Part shown: positions 43,423 to 54,540 of the stretch, piece after piece
How positions within the stretch are numbered: position 1 is the first letter of the stretch
Layout: each line of letters starts with the position of its first letter
Program-made: the position numbers and the translations under genes
Origin: Loripinus fragilis
Lineage: Eukaryota; Mollusca; Bivalvia; Lucinida; Lucinidae
Assembly (NCBI GenBank): GCA_964019695.1
Contig: OZ026527.1
Span: 76,099,471 to 76,163,470 of the forward strand
Reading direction: 5' to 3'
DNA: 64,000 nucleotides
Notes under the pieces: model-generated
Seen by the model: the letters and a program-made list of their open reading frames with translations, nothing else
What the model was told of the DNA's origin: nothing
Database searches by the model: none

Positions 43423-45453
43423 AAGACTAGGATTTGATATTGAAGTCCCAAAATGTCGAAGACTGTCACATATAATTTGGGAAAATGTGCTTGCAGTTAA
43501 TCATACTTTCGTATTAAGATCTGGTAGAATAATCAAGGTTCTTGTGATACAGTTCATGACGGTAACTAATGAAGCCTTTGGGACTTTGGAACTTATCGCA
43601 CAGGCGTAAATCCTTCTTTAAACCGTTATGTGTAGCTATCTAGTGTTGGCAGAGTATTAAAGTTCTTATATGACTTTTTTATGTACGCGAGAAGGGAAGA
43701 CGCAGACACGCCTACGCAAATGCGTAGGCTCGTCTCTGCCTTCAATGCTCGCGATACGATAAGTACCAAAGTCGCATGAAGTGGCTGACTTATACTTCAC
43801 ATTTCGTTAGAATTACTGTCAAACAGTAGAGTGATTCTGCCTACGAGATAAACAAATATTAATGAGATTGTCACTGTTTATATATCTAATATTTAGCAGA
43901 TTCGTATGAATCATTTGTCATACGGTAGTCTTTTATCAGAGGCAAATAGAATCCTTATTGAATTACCTGCGTCATATATAACCAGTGTGGTTACTTGTTA
44001 TGTAATACAAATCAACTTGTGCTAAGACAAACGAAGTACGCTAAGACGTATCTTGAAATACTGGCGTACTCAGGTAACGAAATAACGTTGACGTTTAATT
44101 TAAACGTTTAGGAATACTATTTTTGCAAATTAAATTTGGGGTTCCTAACAGTTTTTGACAAAAGTTTCGAAAAATCTCTTTCTAAAACATTTAGGAAACC
44201 ATCAACCTGTAGGATTAAGATAGCTTTTCAATTTCTAAACTGGTTCCGAGTTGTTCAAATTAACAACTGGTCATGTATAATGTTAGGTGGTCGGCCAATC
44301 ATAAGTTGTATTACAAATCGTTACGTTGACAAGACAACCACAGAAACATGACTGCCTCCGCCAACGAATACCGACGTTAACGGCGACGTTGACGTCACGA
44401 AAACCATGCCAACACAATAACAAGTTTAAATGCAGCGTTACAAACTCGATAAACGTCATAGAAAGGAAAATGATAAAGAGATATTTAAAAGAAAAACACA
44501 TAAGCTTTTTTCTGTAGCCTGTTTGGAAATTTTAAACCTGTTCCGAGTTGTCGGCTAGCTCCGTGACATTCCGTGAAACGGGCAGATTTCTGCCCGTTTG
44601 ATTTATCGATGACCTGTCCCTACAATAGCCAGTGTAGGGGAGAGAACCAGTCTATTCAATTTCGTAAAATTGTAATTATAATGTTTGTCATTTTTAAAGC
44701 GTCTCAACTACGACACCAGAGCTGCTAGTACATGTAACTGCAAGTATTTATCATGCACTATTTACGTAACGCCACGAAAATATGTGACAATCGCAAAAAC
44801 AAAAGTTTTGGGTTAGAACCATGCATGTATTTGAAGCAAGCAGTTAAACGACATATCAAACATACTTTTAACTATTGCTATCATGCATTTTGAAGCAAAA
44901 TATACTACTAAAATACCAAATATTATCTAAAGTGTTTATGTAAGTTATTTAGTTTGGAATCACGATATTTGTGACTAAATTAACTTCCTGCAGTTTCGTA
45001 TTAAATATGTTTTGTTCAATTAAAGGAGCATTTATTATAAAAGATAATATAAAATGAAATCATATTGATTCAGATAAAACAGTAATTTAAAAGCGAGGCC
45101 TTTGTTTGCAATCACGACTTGGTTTTGATAAACGTTTATAAAACGTTTACGAAACCACATCAATCGCTGATTTCTAAATTGACATTTCCACTGAAAATGG
45201 TTCATTTATTTACCAGTTATTATCTACATATATATTGGAATTTGATTATTTTTCAATAAATTTAAACTTTTTTGTGGCTATTCCTTGGCAGTAACCAGAA
45301 CCTTTGCGAAACGTTTATATAACCTTTCTAAAAATTACGATTAAACAAGCCTATATGATTCGTTGATATAACGTTTCTAATGGTTACGTTTAAAAAAAAA
45401 ATCATACAACCAAACACAAACGTTCCGGAAACGTTTCCTGTTACCTGGGTATA
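43423..45453. other. no recognisable gene; small palindromes
   Basis: Near 43698-43738 GACGCAGACACGCCTACGC and GCGTAGGCTCGTCTCTGCC form a hairpin, ending in CGATAAGTACC. A similar hairpin with CGACAAGTACC lies at 34748-34830 in element B. AAACGGGCAGA/TCTGCCCGTTT at 44576-44599 is a short perfect palindrome. AACGTTT words are frequent from 45120 to 45440. No protein is recognised. Confidence 0.5.
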
Positions 45454-45699
45454 TACAGGTCCATTAAAAAGCAATTTTACTACACAATATTTCAAAAGTT
45501 TTTTCACAAATATATTATACATAAATGGTTTATGTTTTGCCATACATGTAACTAATTTATCATGCTATTTACGTTCTTTAAATCATATCAACGTATAATC
45601 AGACAGCAGTTGTATATAAATAACAAATACATTTCAATGAACAAACAACAACATTACTTTAAATACATTCCAATGAAAACACAACAACAGTGTACGCCT

Positions 45700-46216
45700 A
45701 CATCATAAAGTCAGAATTTCGATGCATCTCCCTTTGCTTCAATAAGATCTGCAGCTCTCCTTGGCATTGAATTGTAAAGCTCTTCCAAGACGTTCAGTGC
45801 TACACTATACCACGCTTCACATACTCGCTTTCACATCTCTTTTTATTTTACTTGGCATTTTGTGACCAATCTCTTTCTTCATTATATTCCAAACGTTTTC
45901 TATGCAATTTATGGCTGGCGAATTCCCTTGTCATTCCAGACCAGGTATTCCTTTACAGTCTAGGAATATTCTAGGCTTTTTTAGAGTTATGGCATGGCGC
46001 GATATCATGTATAAAAATATATCCCTTCTGTAGGAATACAATGCATTCACATGTCATTTCAATATCATGAATAATATCACTCTGGTAATTTACACTATTC
46101 ATGTTACCATTCACATTTCTCTGATGAGACAGGCCTCTGTTGCTAATGGCTCCCCGGACTCGCACACTTGCTGGCAATTTAACAGAAGTCTGAATACACC
46201 TAGCATGATATTTCAT
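45700..46216 (-). pseudogene. Tc1-like transposase remnant, left arm
   Basis: The minus frame 46216-45971 reads VRVRGAISNRGL, NVNGNMNSVNYQSDIIHDIE and GYIFIHDIAPCHNS. The Asp of the HD.APCH block corresponds to the second catalytic Asp of the DDE domain. After a frameshift the next block (about 45950-45850) reads WSGMTREF in one frame and GNSPAINCIENVWNIMKKEI in another, which carries the third catalytic Glu in the IENVW context. The C-terminal SMPRRAADLIEA-like end lies near 45750. The N-terminal DNA-binding domain and first Asp are missing, and several shifts make it inactive. Confidence 0.85.
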
Positions 46217-46339
46217 TTTCTGTTTGCACCAAACACGACAATGCTGTCGATTTTTATGACTGTGAAATACAGACTAATGTGAATGTGCTGCGTTTCCCAT
46301 AGAAAGGATAATCTTTATACATGATCTTGCGCATGCAAC

Positions 46340-46472
46340 AATCTAAAAGAACTAAAACATGCCTAGAATGTAACAAAATACCCGTTCGGAAAAAATGGCC
46401 AGGGAATTCGCCAAAGAAGAAAGACATTGGTAACCAACTGTCGTGTTTAAGAGAAGAGATGTGGAAGCGAGT
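46340..46472 (+). pseudogene. Tc1-like transposase remnant, right arm, part 1
   Basis: A plus frame reads KKWPGNSPKKKDIGNQL and REEMWKRVC. Compared with the left arm, the IENVWNIM segment with the catalytic Glu is deleted between PGNSP and KKDIG. The frame then runs into the LINE tail at 46473. Its continuation is at 47093-47205, where EAWYSVAPNALEELNNSMPR is readable. Confidence 0.82.
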
Positions 46473-47092
46473 ATGTTTGTTTGTTTGTTTGTTTGGTGCT
46501 TAACGACGCATCAACCCTTGTGGGTCATTAGCGTCAGACGGTTTTAACTAAACAAAAGGAGGATGGAAAAAGTTAAAAATTTATAAGATAAAATAAAAGG
46601 AATGGTGATGATGAGTTTGTTTTATGATAATAAGTTGCAATACGATTGTTGACAGGAGAGACCACGCACAATATCTGACAGTTTCAAGGAGCTACTCAGA
46701 TAACTGTACATGTTCTTTAACTGAACAGAATACAACATAATATAATCTGTATTATGGTCTGATACAAATGTAAAACAAAACATGATTTTGAAAACAGCAA
46801 TTAGATTTTGTTAAAAAGATTTATTTGTCTTAAAAATGTCATAATACTATCAATATGTATATCTTGAAATAATTCTTTCATGTTATTAACATGGAAGCAA
46901 TTATTTCTTACTTGTGCAAAATCGCCACATTCTAAAAGGAAGTGACGTACAGTGAAAGGTGCGTCGCAACCAACACATTGAGGATGCTCTTCACCTTGTA
47001 GTAAGTATGAATGAGTGACTCTTGTATGACCTAAGCGGAGTCGAGCTAATACTACTTCTTCTCTTCTAATGTTTCGAACAACTGATTGATGA
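46473..47092 (-). pseudogene. 3' end of an I/Nimb-like LINE inserted in the Tc1 arm
   Basis: The minus frame ending at 46801 encodes VVRNIRREEVVLARLRLGHT, THSYLLQGEEHPQCVGCDAP and TVRHFLLECGDF. This is the C-terminal region with a C-x2-C...H...C cluster that follows RNase H in I/Nimb/Jockey-type LINEs. The 3' untranslated part contains ACGACGCATCAACCC on the plus strand and ends in a (CAAA)n tail, seen as GTTTGTTTG at 46473-46494. The first residues of the open frame (47112-47093) belong to the Tc1 flank. The empty site is visible in the left arm, where CGAGTATGT and GAAGCGTGG are contiguous. Confidence 0.9.
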
Positions 47093-47205
47093 AGCGTGGT
47101 ATAGTGTAGCACCGAACGCCCTGGAAGAACTTAACAATTCAATGCCAAGGAGAATCGCAGATCTTTTTAAGCAAATGGATGTGCAACGAATACTAACTTT
47201 ATGAT
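47093..47205 (+). pseudogene. Tc1-like transposase remnant, right arm, part 2
   Basis: This resumes the reading EAWYSVAPNALEELNNSMPR, RIADLF after the LINE and ends in TAA near 47200. It is the inverted counterpart of 45700-45830. Confidence 0.85.
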
Positions 47206-47451
47206 GTAGGCGCACAGGCATGTAGTTATGTTTTCAATGGAATGTTGTAAGTATGTTATTGTGTTTTCATTGGAATGTATTTAATATTCATATACAAACG
47301 TTGTCTGATTATACGTTGATATGATTTATAGAAACATAATGGTATGAGAATTTTTACATGTATGGTAAAACATAGACCATTAATGTATTTAAAAAATGTG
47401 AAAAAACTTTGAAATATTGCGTAGTGAAATGATGTTTTACTGGACCTGTAG

Positions 47452-47905
47452 TGTCTAAAAGATAATAACAAAAGTAAGTCACAAACTTTCTGGCATTACC
47501 ATAAGCTAATTTGTTTTGGTTGTTCAGAAGTGAAAACACATTTCTCATTACAAGCCAAATTTTGAAAAATCAAACCCTCTCTATTTAACCTTTGTTCAAT
47601 TAATTCAGTAAGTTTTTTTCGATGATTAGATTATGAGGTGACGTAGTTAAAAGAGCAGATTAATCATATGCAGAAACACTAGCTTCTAGTTAATATATCA
47701 ACACCTTATAAGAACCACACCCGAATAGTTGATTGACCAAAACAGATTTTAACCATTCGCCTCATAATCTTTTTACAATAATTTATAACATGTGAGACAA
47801 GTAGTTAAAAGTAAACTTGATTATTCATACTCACTAACTCTTAGACAACTCAGTATTTGTACAAGAGTAAGAATTAGCAATGGCATGTGATTGATCATCC
47901 AAACA
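47452..47905. repeat. dispersed repeat H, copy 1
   Basis: TCTAAAAGATAAT, CACAAACTTTCTGGCATTAC, GGTTGTTCAGAAGTGAAA, then CCTCATAATCTTTTTACAAT and AGAATTAGCAATGGCATGTG, recur in order at 62155-63335. The class is unknown. It begins immediately after element G. Confidence 0.75.
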
Positions 47906-48307
47906 TCCACACCATTGCAAGCGGTCATTTAGTCGCTATAAGGTTGTGTGCGGGTGTCACTACATGTCTCGCATTGATGGAACGAAACATGTTTGTTTGT
48001 TCTTTTCGTAAATGCCCCGTGTAGAGTATGATAAAATTGTTGAAATTTCGAGTCTTTGGAATTGTTGAAAACCAACAAACTCGATTTTTAAGTACCAACA
48101 TGTATACCGCACACGAAGTGGGATTGGCACAAAAGAAGGAAATGTCAACACCAGAAAACAACAACAGAGCCACTTACTAAGAACAGATAAAGCAGAAATC
48201 ACTTGGGAGGTCATTTGTTTTACTTGACATATTTTCACCTACGAGTCCGTTTTGCTAACACAACATCCACGGATTGCTCAACTCACATAGAGGCATCATG
48301 ACAATGA

Positions 48308-48362
48308 AAATAGGTGTGGTGCTTGCTTGTATCGATTCCTGATCTTTGCCCTATTTCTTACT
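48308..48362 (+). mobile_element. family-2 RT retroelement 3' end
   Basis: GGTGTGGTGCTTGCTTGTAT, CGATTCCTGATCTTTGCC and TTCTTACTTTG match the family-2 terminus. It is a very short 5'-truncated tail directly upstream of a family-1 RT fragment. Confidence 0.7.
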
Positions 48363-48397
48363 TTGGACTTGCTCATAACGAATGCCATAGTTTCATC

Positions 48398-48656
48398 TAA
48401 AATTGATGATAAACGTGAATTTTGAAATAGTGAATTTTCCATTCCTTGTTGGGGAAGTTCCTCGCTCCCCTTCCTATGGTGTATATATTTCGCAAATTAT
48501 TTGTTTTGCTAGAATATGTTCTAATGTTGATGACTTCAAAAACAGAAAACCTATTTTTGACTGCTAAGTTATTAAAACAAGACTATGTATACCATACAGT
48601 TCGCAAAGCATTTTCTAAATTCTACCCAAAACACTCAGAGTTATTGTTAAATATGA
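48398..48656 (+). pseudogene. family-1 RT fragment, part 1
   Basis: AAAATTGATGATAAACGTGA corresponds to KIYDKRDDF in better copies. It is followed by diverged GVYISQLI (GTGTATATATTTCGCAAATT) and then LTAKLLKQDYVYHTVRKAFS and FYPKHSELLLN in one frame. It is cut at about 48656 by another element and resumes at 49722. Confidence 0.83.
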
Positions 48657-49721
48657 TACTTGATACTTGATACTTGATAATTTATTAATGCATAAAGCCA
48701 TAATGGCCCATGAGCATATAAACAAATACAAATACAATACAGTACAATACAGCTGGATAGCGAGATACACAAAACACAACACAGTTGCCATACAATGACA
48801 GCATTACAAAACAAGATTTAGGTGATAATGGAATATTAGTGTATAGGGAGAGGAGCTTTTTTCCTCTGAAACTTTTTACCTACGGTAACCGATGTGTGTC
48901 GCATATAGAAAAGCAACATTAGGTGCTGGCAAAAAATGTGCTTATCAGCCTGCGTATTCGCAAAACCCGATCAGCACATTTTAAGCTGCGGCGACAGTTA
49001 ATATATATATATGAATTAATTGCAGAAGAGGGTAATGGCTGTCTTCGATGAAGAAAAAATATCCCTAGATCCGATCTTGTCGAAACGAAATACAAGAAAG
49101 GGTCAAAGGATAACAATATAGTGGTATTGTTTATTATCCTTGGATACAATCTTGTAAAGTACAAGAAAGTATCTTAGGATATCACCTGTTAATTCGAAAG
49201 TTTGAGGATAATTAAGTATGTGCAATCAAATTTGTATTTTAGTAAAAGATTATCTAAATAGATAATGTCAAATGAGACCAAGGCCGAATAATGCTATACG
49301 GAATACAGGTTTATAACAGAAATTTAACCTGTGGCAATATGTTTTGCTCATTAAATACACTTCTAGATCCGCCCCGTTAGTCACATTTACCTATGCAAGC
49401 TTTCCGTGCCTTTTTTGTGTATTGATTAAAAAGGAATTACGTTAAAAAAGAAAAAAAAACTGTGTGGATCTATGCGTAAAGACAGTTCAAACTCAGACGA
49501 GATACCCATTTTCGTGACATCTCGCCCGAGCCTGCAATGTATGAAGTGTTAATGTAAAACATATAGCTACAGCCCATCAAGTTTAGAGCAATATACAATC
49601 AGTATAATGGAAAAAGGGAGATTACTTTCAAGCAATGGTGAGTATTGGGTTTTTCTTAAATCACATTTGCTAGGTTTGGCAGTACTGTGGCATTGTCAAC
49701 TCAAAAGCCCACTCAAAAATG
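48657..49721. mobile_element. insertion splitting the family-1 RT, probably a LINE 3' end plus other DNA
   Basis: The left edge is a TACTTGA repeat (three units), then AATTTATTAATGCATAAAGC and CATAATGGCCCATGAGCATA. On the minus strand this looks like the 3' end of a CR1/L2-type LINE with a short tandem tail. Inside, TGTGCTTATCAGCCTGCG and GCCGATCAGCACA-like arms near 48940-48985 form a hairpin. I could not read an RT. No clear target duplication is visible. Confidence 0.6.
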
Positions 49722-50187
49722 CAATATTGGTCTAAAAACTCTTCTTCAACAGGGCATGGCGGAGCCAGTATTTTATTGTGTTTAAATTTATAAATTCAAA
49801 AGAATTGTTGGAAAACCTAATTTTAGTGATCAATTCAAAAAGATAATTAAACGTTTTGAAAAATATGGATATAACATGTGGTATCATGCGACAATTTTCA
49901 TGTCTTGTAAACCCATTCATGGTTTATAGCTATGGTTTCCTCTTTAATTACACGAAGGTGGGTCAGTCAATGACGGCCTCGACGTAAAGCATTAATCGGT
50001 CGGTTGGTGCCTAATGCTTTTCTTTGGCTGGGCCCACCATGGCTTGACTTGAAGGTTCCTTTAGCTCTTACTGTCTGTGGGTCGTGAGGCCTTTTCTTTG
50101 TTCCATTGTTATAATGTGTTAAATTGAATAGATTGTTTCTCCGGGATGATGCATTTCAATAGTTAGGAAGCCTCCATGCGAGCATAA
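49722..50187 (+). pseudogene. family-1 RT C-terminus and start of the tail
   Basis: It resumes with the reading IGLKTLLQQGMAEPVFY, then after a stop KFKRIVGKPNFSDQFKKIIK, and a shifted ITVYSYGFLFN. The tail then begins TGGGTCAGTCAATGACGGCC and GGGCCCACCATGGCTTGACT. It is cut at GCCTCCATGCGAGC (about 50187) by a foldback element. A minus frame of 62 codons here is a shadow. Confidence 0.85.
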
Positions 50188-50670
50188 TATTTTATATTAA
50201 CATTTCCACTGCCAGTCTTTAACTGAACCTTTGCATTTGAGATGTGGTTCATAACTTCATGAGGAAATCGATTTAAGCCACACCCACATACGCGCCATTT
50301 GAGTGGGCTAACGTCAAGCTAGCCAATAACGTTGCTTGTTTACTGACGTTTGTGTGACGTTGAACACGTATCGCCATGACTTTAAGCGCGAAAAATTGGC
50401 GTTTTGGCTATTCCAAACCCTACTTTAGGTCTGATTTAATTCAAAATAGCTGGAAAACCAGCCAAGTTAGGTTAAAATTGAAAACTGAAACTTGACTGAT
50501 AATTAAAAATGTAAATATAAGTAATAAATTCAATTTTTGGAATGTTCATTAAATCATGAATACTTTGGGTCTCTTGCAAAGTTAACGTGAAGTCCTTTGG
50601 GCTTCACTTACTTTGCACGAGACCCGAAGAATTCATGATTCCATGAACATTCCAAAAATTGAATTAATTT
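50188..50670. mobile_element. foldback element in the family-1 tail
   Basis: Arms of about 65 nt, starting near 50529 (AATTCAATTTTTGGAATGTT, CATTAAATCATGAATACTTT, GGGTCTC) and mirrored to about 50665, enclose a loop near 50596-50604. They could form a large hairpin. The element separates GCCTCCATGCGAGC from AGTGTTTTAACTACAACAGA, words that lie close together in the tail at 14265-14305. The left half (50188-50520) has no recognised content. Confidence 0.8.
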
Positions 50671-50990
50671 CTTAAGTGTTTTAACTACAACAGATTCTAG
50701 GGCCAAGATTTGGTACCAGTAAAATGCATTTAAGTCCCCCTGTAGCTTAGGTTGCTGTCCGTTCGAAGCCAGCGGTCCTGTTGTTGATTTGCTGTTCATT
50801 TTTGCTCTTATTTTGGGATTCTGTGTTTGTTCCATATTTTGTTGTGCATTACTGTGTGTCCTTACTAGTTTTGCAAACAGCTTGATGGCTTCCTGGTGTC
50901 TTGTGACTGTTGTTGCTCTGTGGCTCTTCCTTGAGGTGCCGTGGGTTGGTATGCAGTGATTGTGGTATTACCTGATCATACTCACTTGCT
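50671..50990 (+). mobile_element. family-1 tail, last part
   Basis: It continues GATTCTAGGGCCAAGATTTG, AAGTCCCCCTGTAGCTTAGG and TCCTTACTAGTTTTGCAAAC, ending GGTATTACCTGATCATACTC. A block of the tail around GGGAAGAGAGAGCTGGTTGC is missing, and the short hydrophobic frame stays open across that loss. Confidence 0.86.
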
Positions 50991-51960
50991 TTTTAAATAA
51001 ATAGATATTTTCAGACGAGTACAATTTGATCTAAAGCATTGGAGATGCACTCTGCAACTGCACCCCGACACGCTCTGTATACGTCACTCCATAACATGCA
51101 CGGTATACTCAAGTTCTTGAAGGTTTTATAGAGACTTCAACAATACTCAACAAAAATTAAAGGGTCTGGTATATATGATTTCTACTGAACTGAATTTGAA
51201 AGTTCTGCATATAGAACTCAAATAAAAAAAAAAATGAAAACGTTTTTGAGAACATGTTAAATTGGCTTAAGTGAAGATAATTCCTTAAAAAAATAATGTG
51301 TCATTTCAAAATTTGTTAAAAACGTTAAGTCACCAAAAAAATAAACGAGATAACTTGATTGATTATATGGGCAATACACTTGAAAAATTGATATAAAGTC
51401 GGACATTTGGTTTAAGATTTAGAGCACTTTGAACCAACGAACTTGTTTTAACACAAAAATTACACTCCTTTTTTCAGAGCGAATTTTGAATATCTGAAGG
51501 TGTTCCTATTAAGCTGTGTGTTGAAAAATATACTTTACAACCAAGTTAAATTTTAAAGGAGCCAATTTGATATTGAATTAAAACTCAGATCTTTTATATA
51601 AAATACGTAAAGTTTCGAAAAGTATGTTATACGCAAATAACGGAAATTTTCGTTTTCCTTTCATACCACTTACAAATAAATCGCGCGTTGGTAATTATCA
51701 CCATTCAATCTTTTGTCAATACTTCTATCGACATTATTTTTTCCCAGTACCACACTTTTTAATGTACGCATAACCATTTTAATGTAATATTTATGGGAAA
51801 TAAATGGCACTCCCCTTTAATCATTTTGTAAGGTATATGTGCAATTTCAAATGCCTATGGTCTTGACATTTTCGGATAAGCCTCCTTTACAAATTAAATA
51901 ACAATAAGTATAAGCTTTCACAAACAGCGTGGTTTTAAGCATACATACATGCATATAAAG
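50991..51960. other. unassigned AT-rich sequence
   Basis: No gene or repeat signature was recognised. Confidence 0.4.
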
Positions 51961-51962
51961 AA

Positions 51963-52440
51963 GTCATGCTTTAAGCACAGAGCAATGTAGGTTTGTGATA
52001 GACAGTTTGTTGTTCGAGATCACAGCCTGTAACACTGATTAAATTAGTGTTCCCGGCTGTGATCTCGAGCAAATCATTAGATGCGCTAACCACCCGAGTT
52101 GCCTGGGCGGTCCGTAATCACCACCACATACAAATTCACTATGTCGTTTACTGATATACGTATATCAGGCACAAGTTGCGAATTTCTAACGTCGCAAATA
52201 TGTATTTTAATGTTATTCGCGAAAATAAAATTCTCGCGAAAATTTCCGAATTTACATTACTGACCAAGTCAATAAAGGGCGTTTTATTGGCGGCCGTTTC
52301 TGGTGGAACAAGTCATCTTTAAGCAAAGGGCAACGCAGGTTTGCGATAGGCAGACACATATACAGACAGACAAGCAGGCTACCTGACAAATAGATTTTGC
52401 AGCTCGAGCTCACAAAACTCGGAACACTGCGGCAGTCTGT
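51963..52440. repeat. direct repeat pair with a 54-bp hairpin
   Basis: GTCATGCTTTAAGCACAGAG, CAATGTAGGTTTGTGATAGA at 51963-52003 recurs as GTCATCTTTAAGCAAAGGGC, AACGCAGGTTTGCGATAGGC at about 52313-52354. After the first copy, CGAGATCACAGCC...GGCTGTGATCTCG (52015-52067) forms a hairpin around a second inner arm pair (AACACT/AGTGTT). The period is about 350 bp. It is probably an old element with repeated ends; its class is unknown. Confidence 0.65.
52149..52259. mobile_element. MITE, TACTGTARATTCGG family, partial copy
   Basis: The right half is clear: TGTTATTCGCGAAAATAAAA, TTCTCGCGAAAATTTCCGAA, TTTACA. The left end is degraded. It sits between the two direct repeats at 51963 and 52313. Confidence 0.8.
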
Positions 52441-52889
52441 CGTAGAGCTGTCTTCAATTCTGTTAGTGAACTGTCTTCAAAATGTCTGTCGATGAACTGT
52501 TTTGTCGCATCTGACGTGTCTTACTTCCGACAAAAGAAACAAACATTAGATCGGGCATTAGATAGTAAAAGAGGGCGGCATATGTTCCAGATAAATCCGG
52601 AGTAAGTCACGTATTATTTATTAAAGAAGCCAACGCTAAAGGTCTTCCTGTTATATCTCATTAAATTAATCTATTGTCAAACAGAATATCCGCAAAGATA
52701 AAATTGAATTTTACATTACGATGTACGCCGCAATGCGACAAAACAGCCAGCATTCGTACATGTGTATATCCACATTTAGTACTTTCTTAAATGTGTACAA
52801 TCGTGTGTGAAATACATCCCTATGCATTTTCACGGGTTTCATAGTACATGTATGTATAATTTCCCATTACGTTCGGCCAGGTATCCGAT

Positions 52890-53060
52890 TCAAGGACAAT
52901 TCCATCTGTGTGTTGATGCTTGTCTTTGGTTAGGTCTACCGTCACGGTGACTCAAATAGCGGTTTCCTTTAGCATTCGCTGTTTGTGGGTTTTGAGCCCT
53001 TCTTAATTTTCATTACAGCAATTTAATAATTTGATTTGATTGTTTCTATGTAATAATACA
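52890..53060 (+). mobile_element. family-1 tail fragment, diverged
   Basis: TTGATGCTTGTCTTTGGTTA, GGTCTACCGTCACGGTGACT and TTTCCTTTAGCATTCGCTGT, then TGGGTTTTGAGCCCTTCTT, follow the order of the upper part of the tail (compare 49995-50160). It lacks the 3' end. Confidence 0.75.
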
Positions 53061-53094
53061 CCCATGCCAAAAAACCACCTCAATTCACCCACCT

Positions 53095-53510
53095 ATAAGT
53101 ATAGGCATGAACATGTTATAAATTATTGAAGGTCAATATCTTGTGTAACCGCCACCTTTTTTTCATTTGCTTTCTGTGAGCCTATTGCGCCTTTTCAAAA
53201 TCTCTCTGTGGAATGTGTTGCCATTATTCAACCAGCCGGCGTTCCAGTTCGGGTAATGCGGTAGCTTGGAAGGGACACAAGTCACGTACCCGTGGGTCTA
53301 AAATATCCCATAGGTGTTGGAAAATGGATAGATCATGGAATCTGGATGGCGTGACCGCCTTGCAAACGTTTTCTTACATTATTTCAGATATAGGTTCGGG
53401 CATTGTCTTGTTTGAAGAAAAAATGTTTCCAGCTATCCGAAAGATCAACAGGATATGCGGGTGAAGCACTTCATCCACATAGCGTTGCCTGTAAGTGTGC
53501 CCCGAATTAC
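53095..53510 (-). pseudogene. Tc1/IS630-like transposase remnant
   Basis: Minus-strand blocks read, in order: GVIRGTLTGN with MWMKCFTRIS (53530-53447, in the family context xGNLTGQRYVDEVL), then VCKAVTPSRFHDLSIFQHLW near 53350. DILDPRVRDLCPFQATALPE and LERRLVEQWQHIPQRDFEKA follow, then RRWRLHK-like. These are the C-terminal half of a Tc1 transposase with the HLWD block, where the third acidic residue lies. Stops and shifts occur between them. It is unrelated at sequence level to the transposase of element G. A family-1 tail is inserted or abutting at 53517. Confidence 0.78.
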
Positions 53511-53516
53511 ACCTAA

Positions 53517-53790
53517 AAATAGTAAATGAGTATGATCAGGAAATACCACAATCACAAACTGCAGACAAACCCATGGCACCGCGAGGAAGAGCCACACAAC
53601 AATTACGAGACACCTGGAAGACAAACTAAGCAAAGCAACCAGCTCTCTCTTCCCCATCAAGATAATTGCAAAACTAGAAGGGACATAAAATAACGTACAA
53701 CAAAACATAGAAAAATTACAGAACCCCACAAAGGAAGTAACAATCAACAACGAATCAACAACAACAGAAAGTCGTTACCATTACATTACC
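53517..53790 (-). mobile_element. family-1 tail, minus strand
   Basis: The 3' end is at the left (GAGTATGATCAGGAAATACC). It proceeds through GGCACCGCGAGGAAGAGCC, CAACCAGCTCTCTCTTCCCC and CAAAACATAGAAAAATTAC to CCGTTTTATAGAACGC. The minus frame 53750-53445 is 101 codons and shows the best preserved version of the short peptide, with FSMFCCTLFYVPSSFAIILM and GKRELVALLSLSS, then CLVIVVWLFLAVPWVCL. Confidence 0.88.
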
Positions 53791-53865
53791 GTTTTATAGA
53801 ACGCTCAGGGTGGCCTTCTTTTTTAGCATGAGTATATACAGATTAAGTACGGACAAAGTAATGTT

Positions 53866-54540
53866 TTTTTCACAGCAGAATCTAAGGCTAAGATTTGGTC
53901 AGTAATAAATATATAAAGCACTCTTCTCTTCTCTCTGGTGATCGTGACTGTTCTTCTTTCTAAGGTGGTGATTCTGCTGTTGATAGTTCTGTTTGTGTTG
54001 TTGCATCCATTGTGTGTTTGGATTTTATCTAAAGTATTGGATTGCGGTGTATGTATTGTTAAGGTTTTGCCTTGGAGGTTTGTAGTTTTATCTGTAACAC
54101 TGTACTGTCTTTTCCCCTGCTTATCTAGTTCCCAATGAGACCTCCTTGTATGTTTTATCTCAAGGAATTCCTGTCCCTTTATAAATTTACACCTTTTGCA
54201 TGCTTCCTTGTGAAATACCAAAGCATGAGTGTAATATGGATAGGCCTGTTCCCCCTCCCTGTTGTTTGTGGGTGGTGCGAATATCCTGTCTTACTGCCGT
54301 TGGGCCCTCCTCTTTGACCTGGGTTGTCCTGGCGGGCCATTATCAGCCCGTGATCCTGGTGGGCCGTTGGACCCCTTCCTGTCTTGTTTGGCCTGGTGCT
54401 TGGTGATCCAGGCAGATCATGTGTCCTGGGTCCTTTTGAGTCTCCCTGTCCTCTGGGTAGCCATGTTGAGGGGCTGGCTAGTCTGCAGTGGGTGTGATGT
54501 GCTTTGGAGGCCATCATTTACTAATTATCTATAACACTGG
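53866..54540 (+). mobile_element. diverged RT tail running into a GC-rich stretch
   Basis: CAGCAGAATCTAAGGCTAAG (53873), ATTTGGTCAG and TTCTTTCTAAGGTGGTGATT match the family-1 tail order weakly, so this is a related subfamily. From about 54235 to 54520 the sequence becomes locally GC-rich (GGGCCC, GGCGGGCC, GGCCTGG words). It is open on both strands (90-codon plus, 112-codon minus). I recognise no protein in it. 54541-54961 holds nothing else I can name. Confidence 0.55.

Larger units (their letters stand above)
45456..47448. mobile_element. element G: palindromic fusion of two Tc1-like transposons
   Basis: Both edges are a Tc1-type terminus: CAGGTCCATTAAAA at the left and, inverted, CAGGTCCAGTAAAA at the right, each flanked by TA. 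Moving inward, the two sides remain inverted copies through TTTCAAAAG, ACGTATAATCAGACA, CATTCCAATGAAAACACAA and the transposase C-terminal region. The left arm carries a minus-strand and the right arm a plus-strand transposase remnant, meeting near 46290-46330. This is therefore a head-to-head inverted duplication rather than one element. Confidence 0.85.

Noticed and set aside
51963..52440. Pair of LTRs
   Set aside because: The direct repeats are only about 40-90 bp and 350 bp apart, with no primer-binding site, TG..CA ends or internal coding region.
54179..54534. GC-rich frames as a host exon
   Set aside because: Open in both directions, low-complexity Pro/Gly/Ser content, and contiguous with an RT tail; kept only as a low-interest finding.
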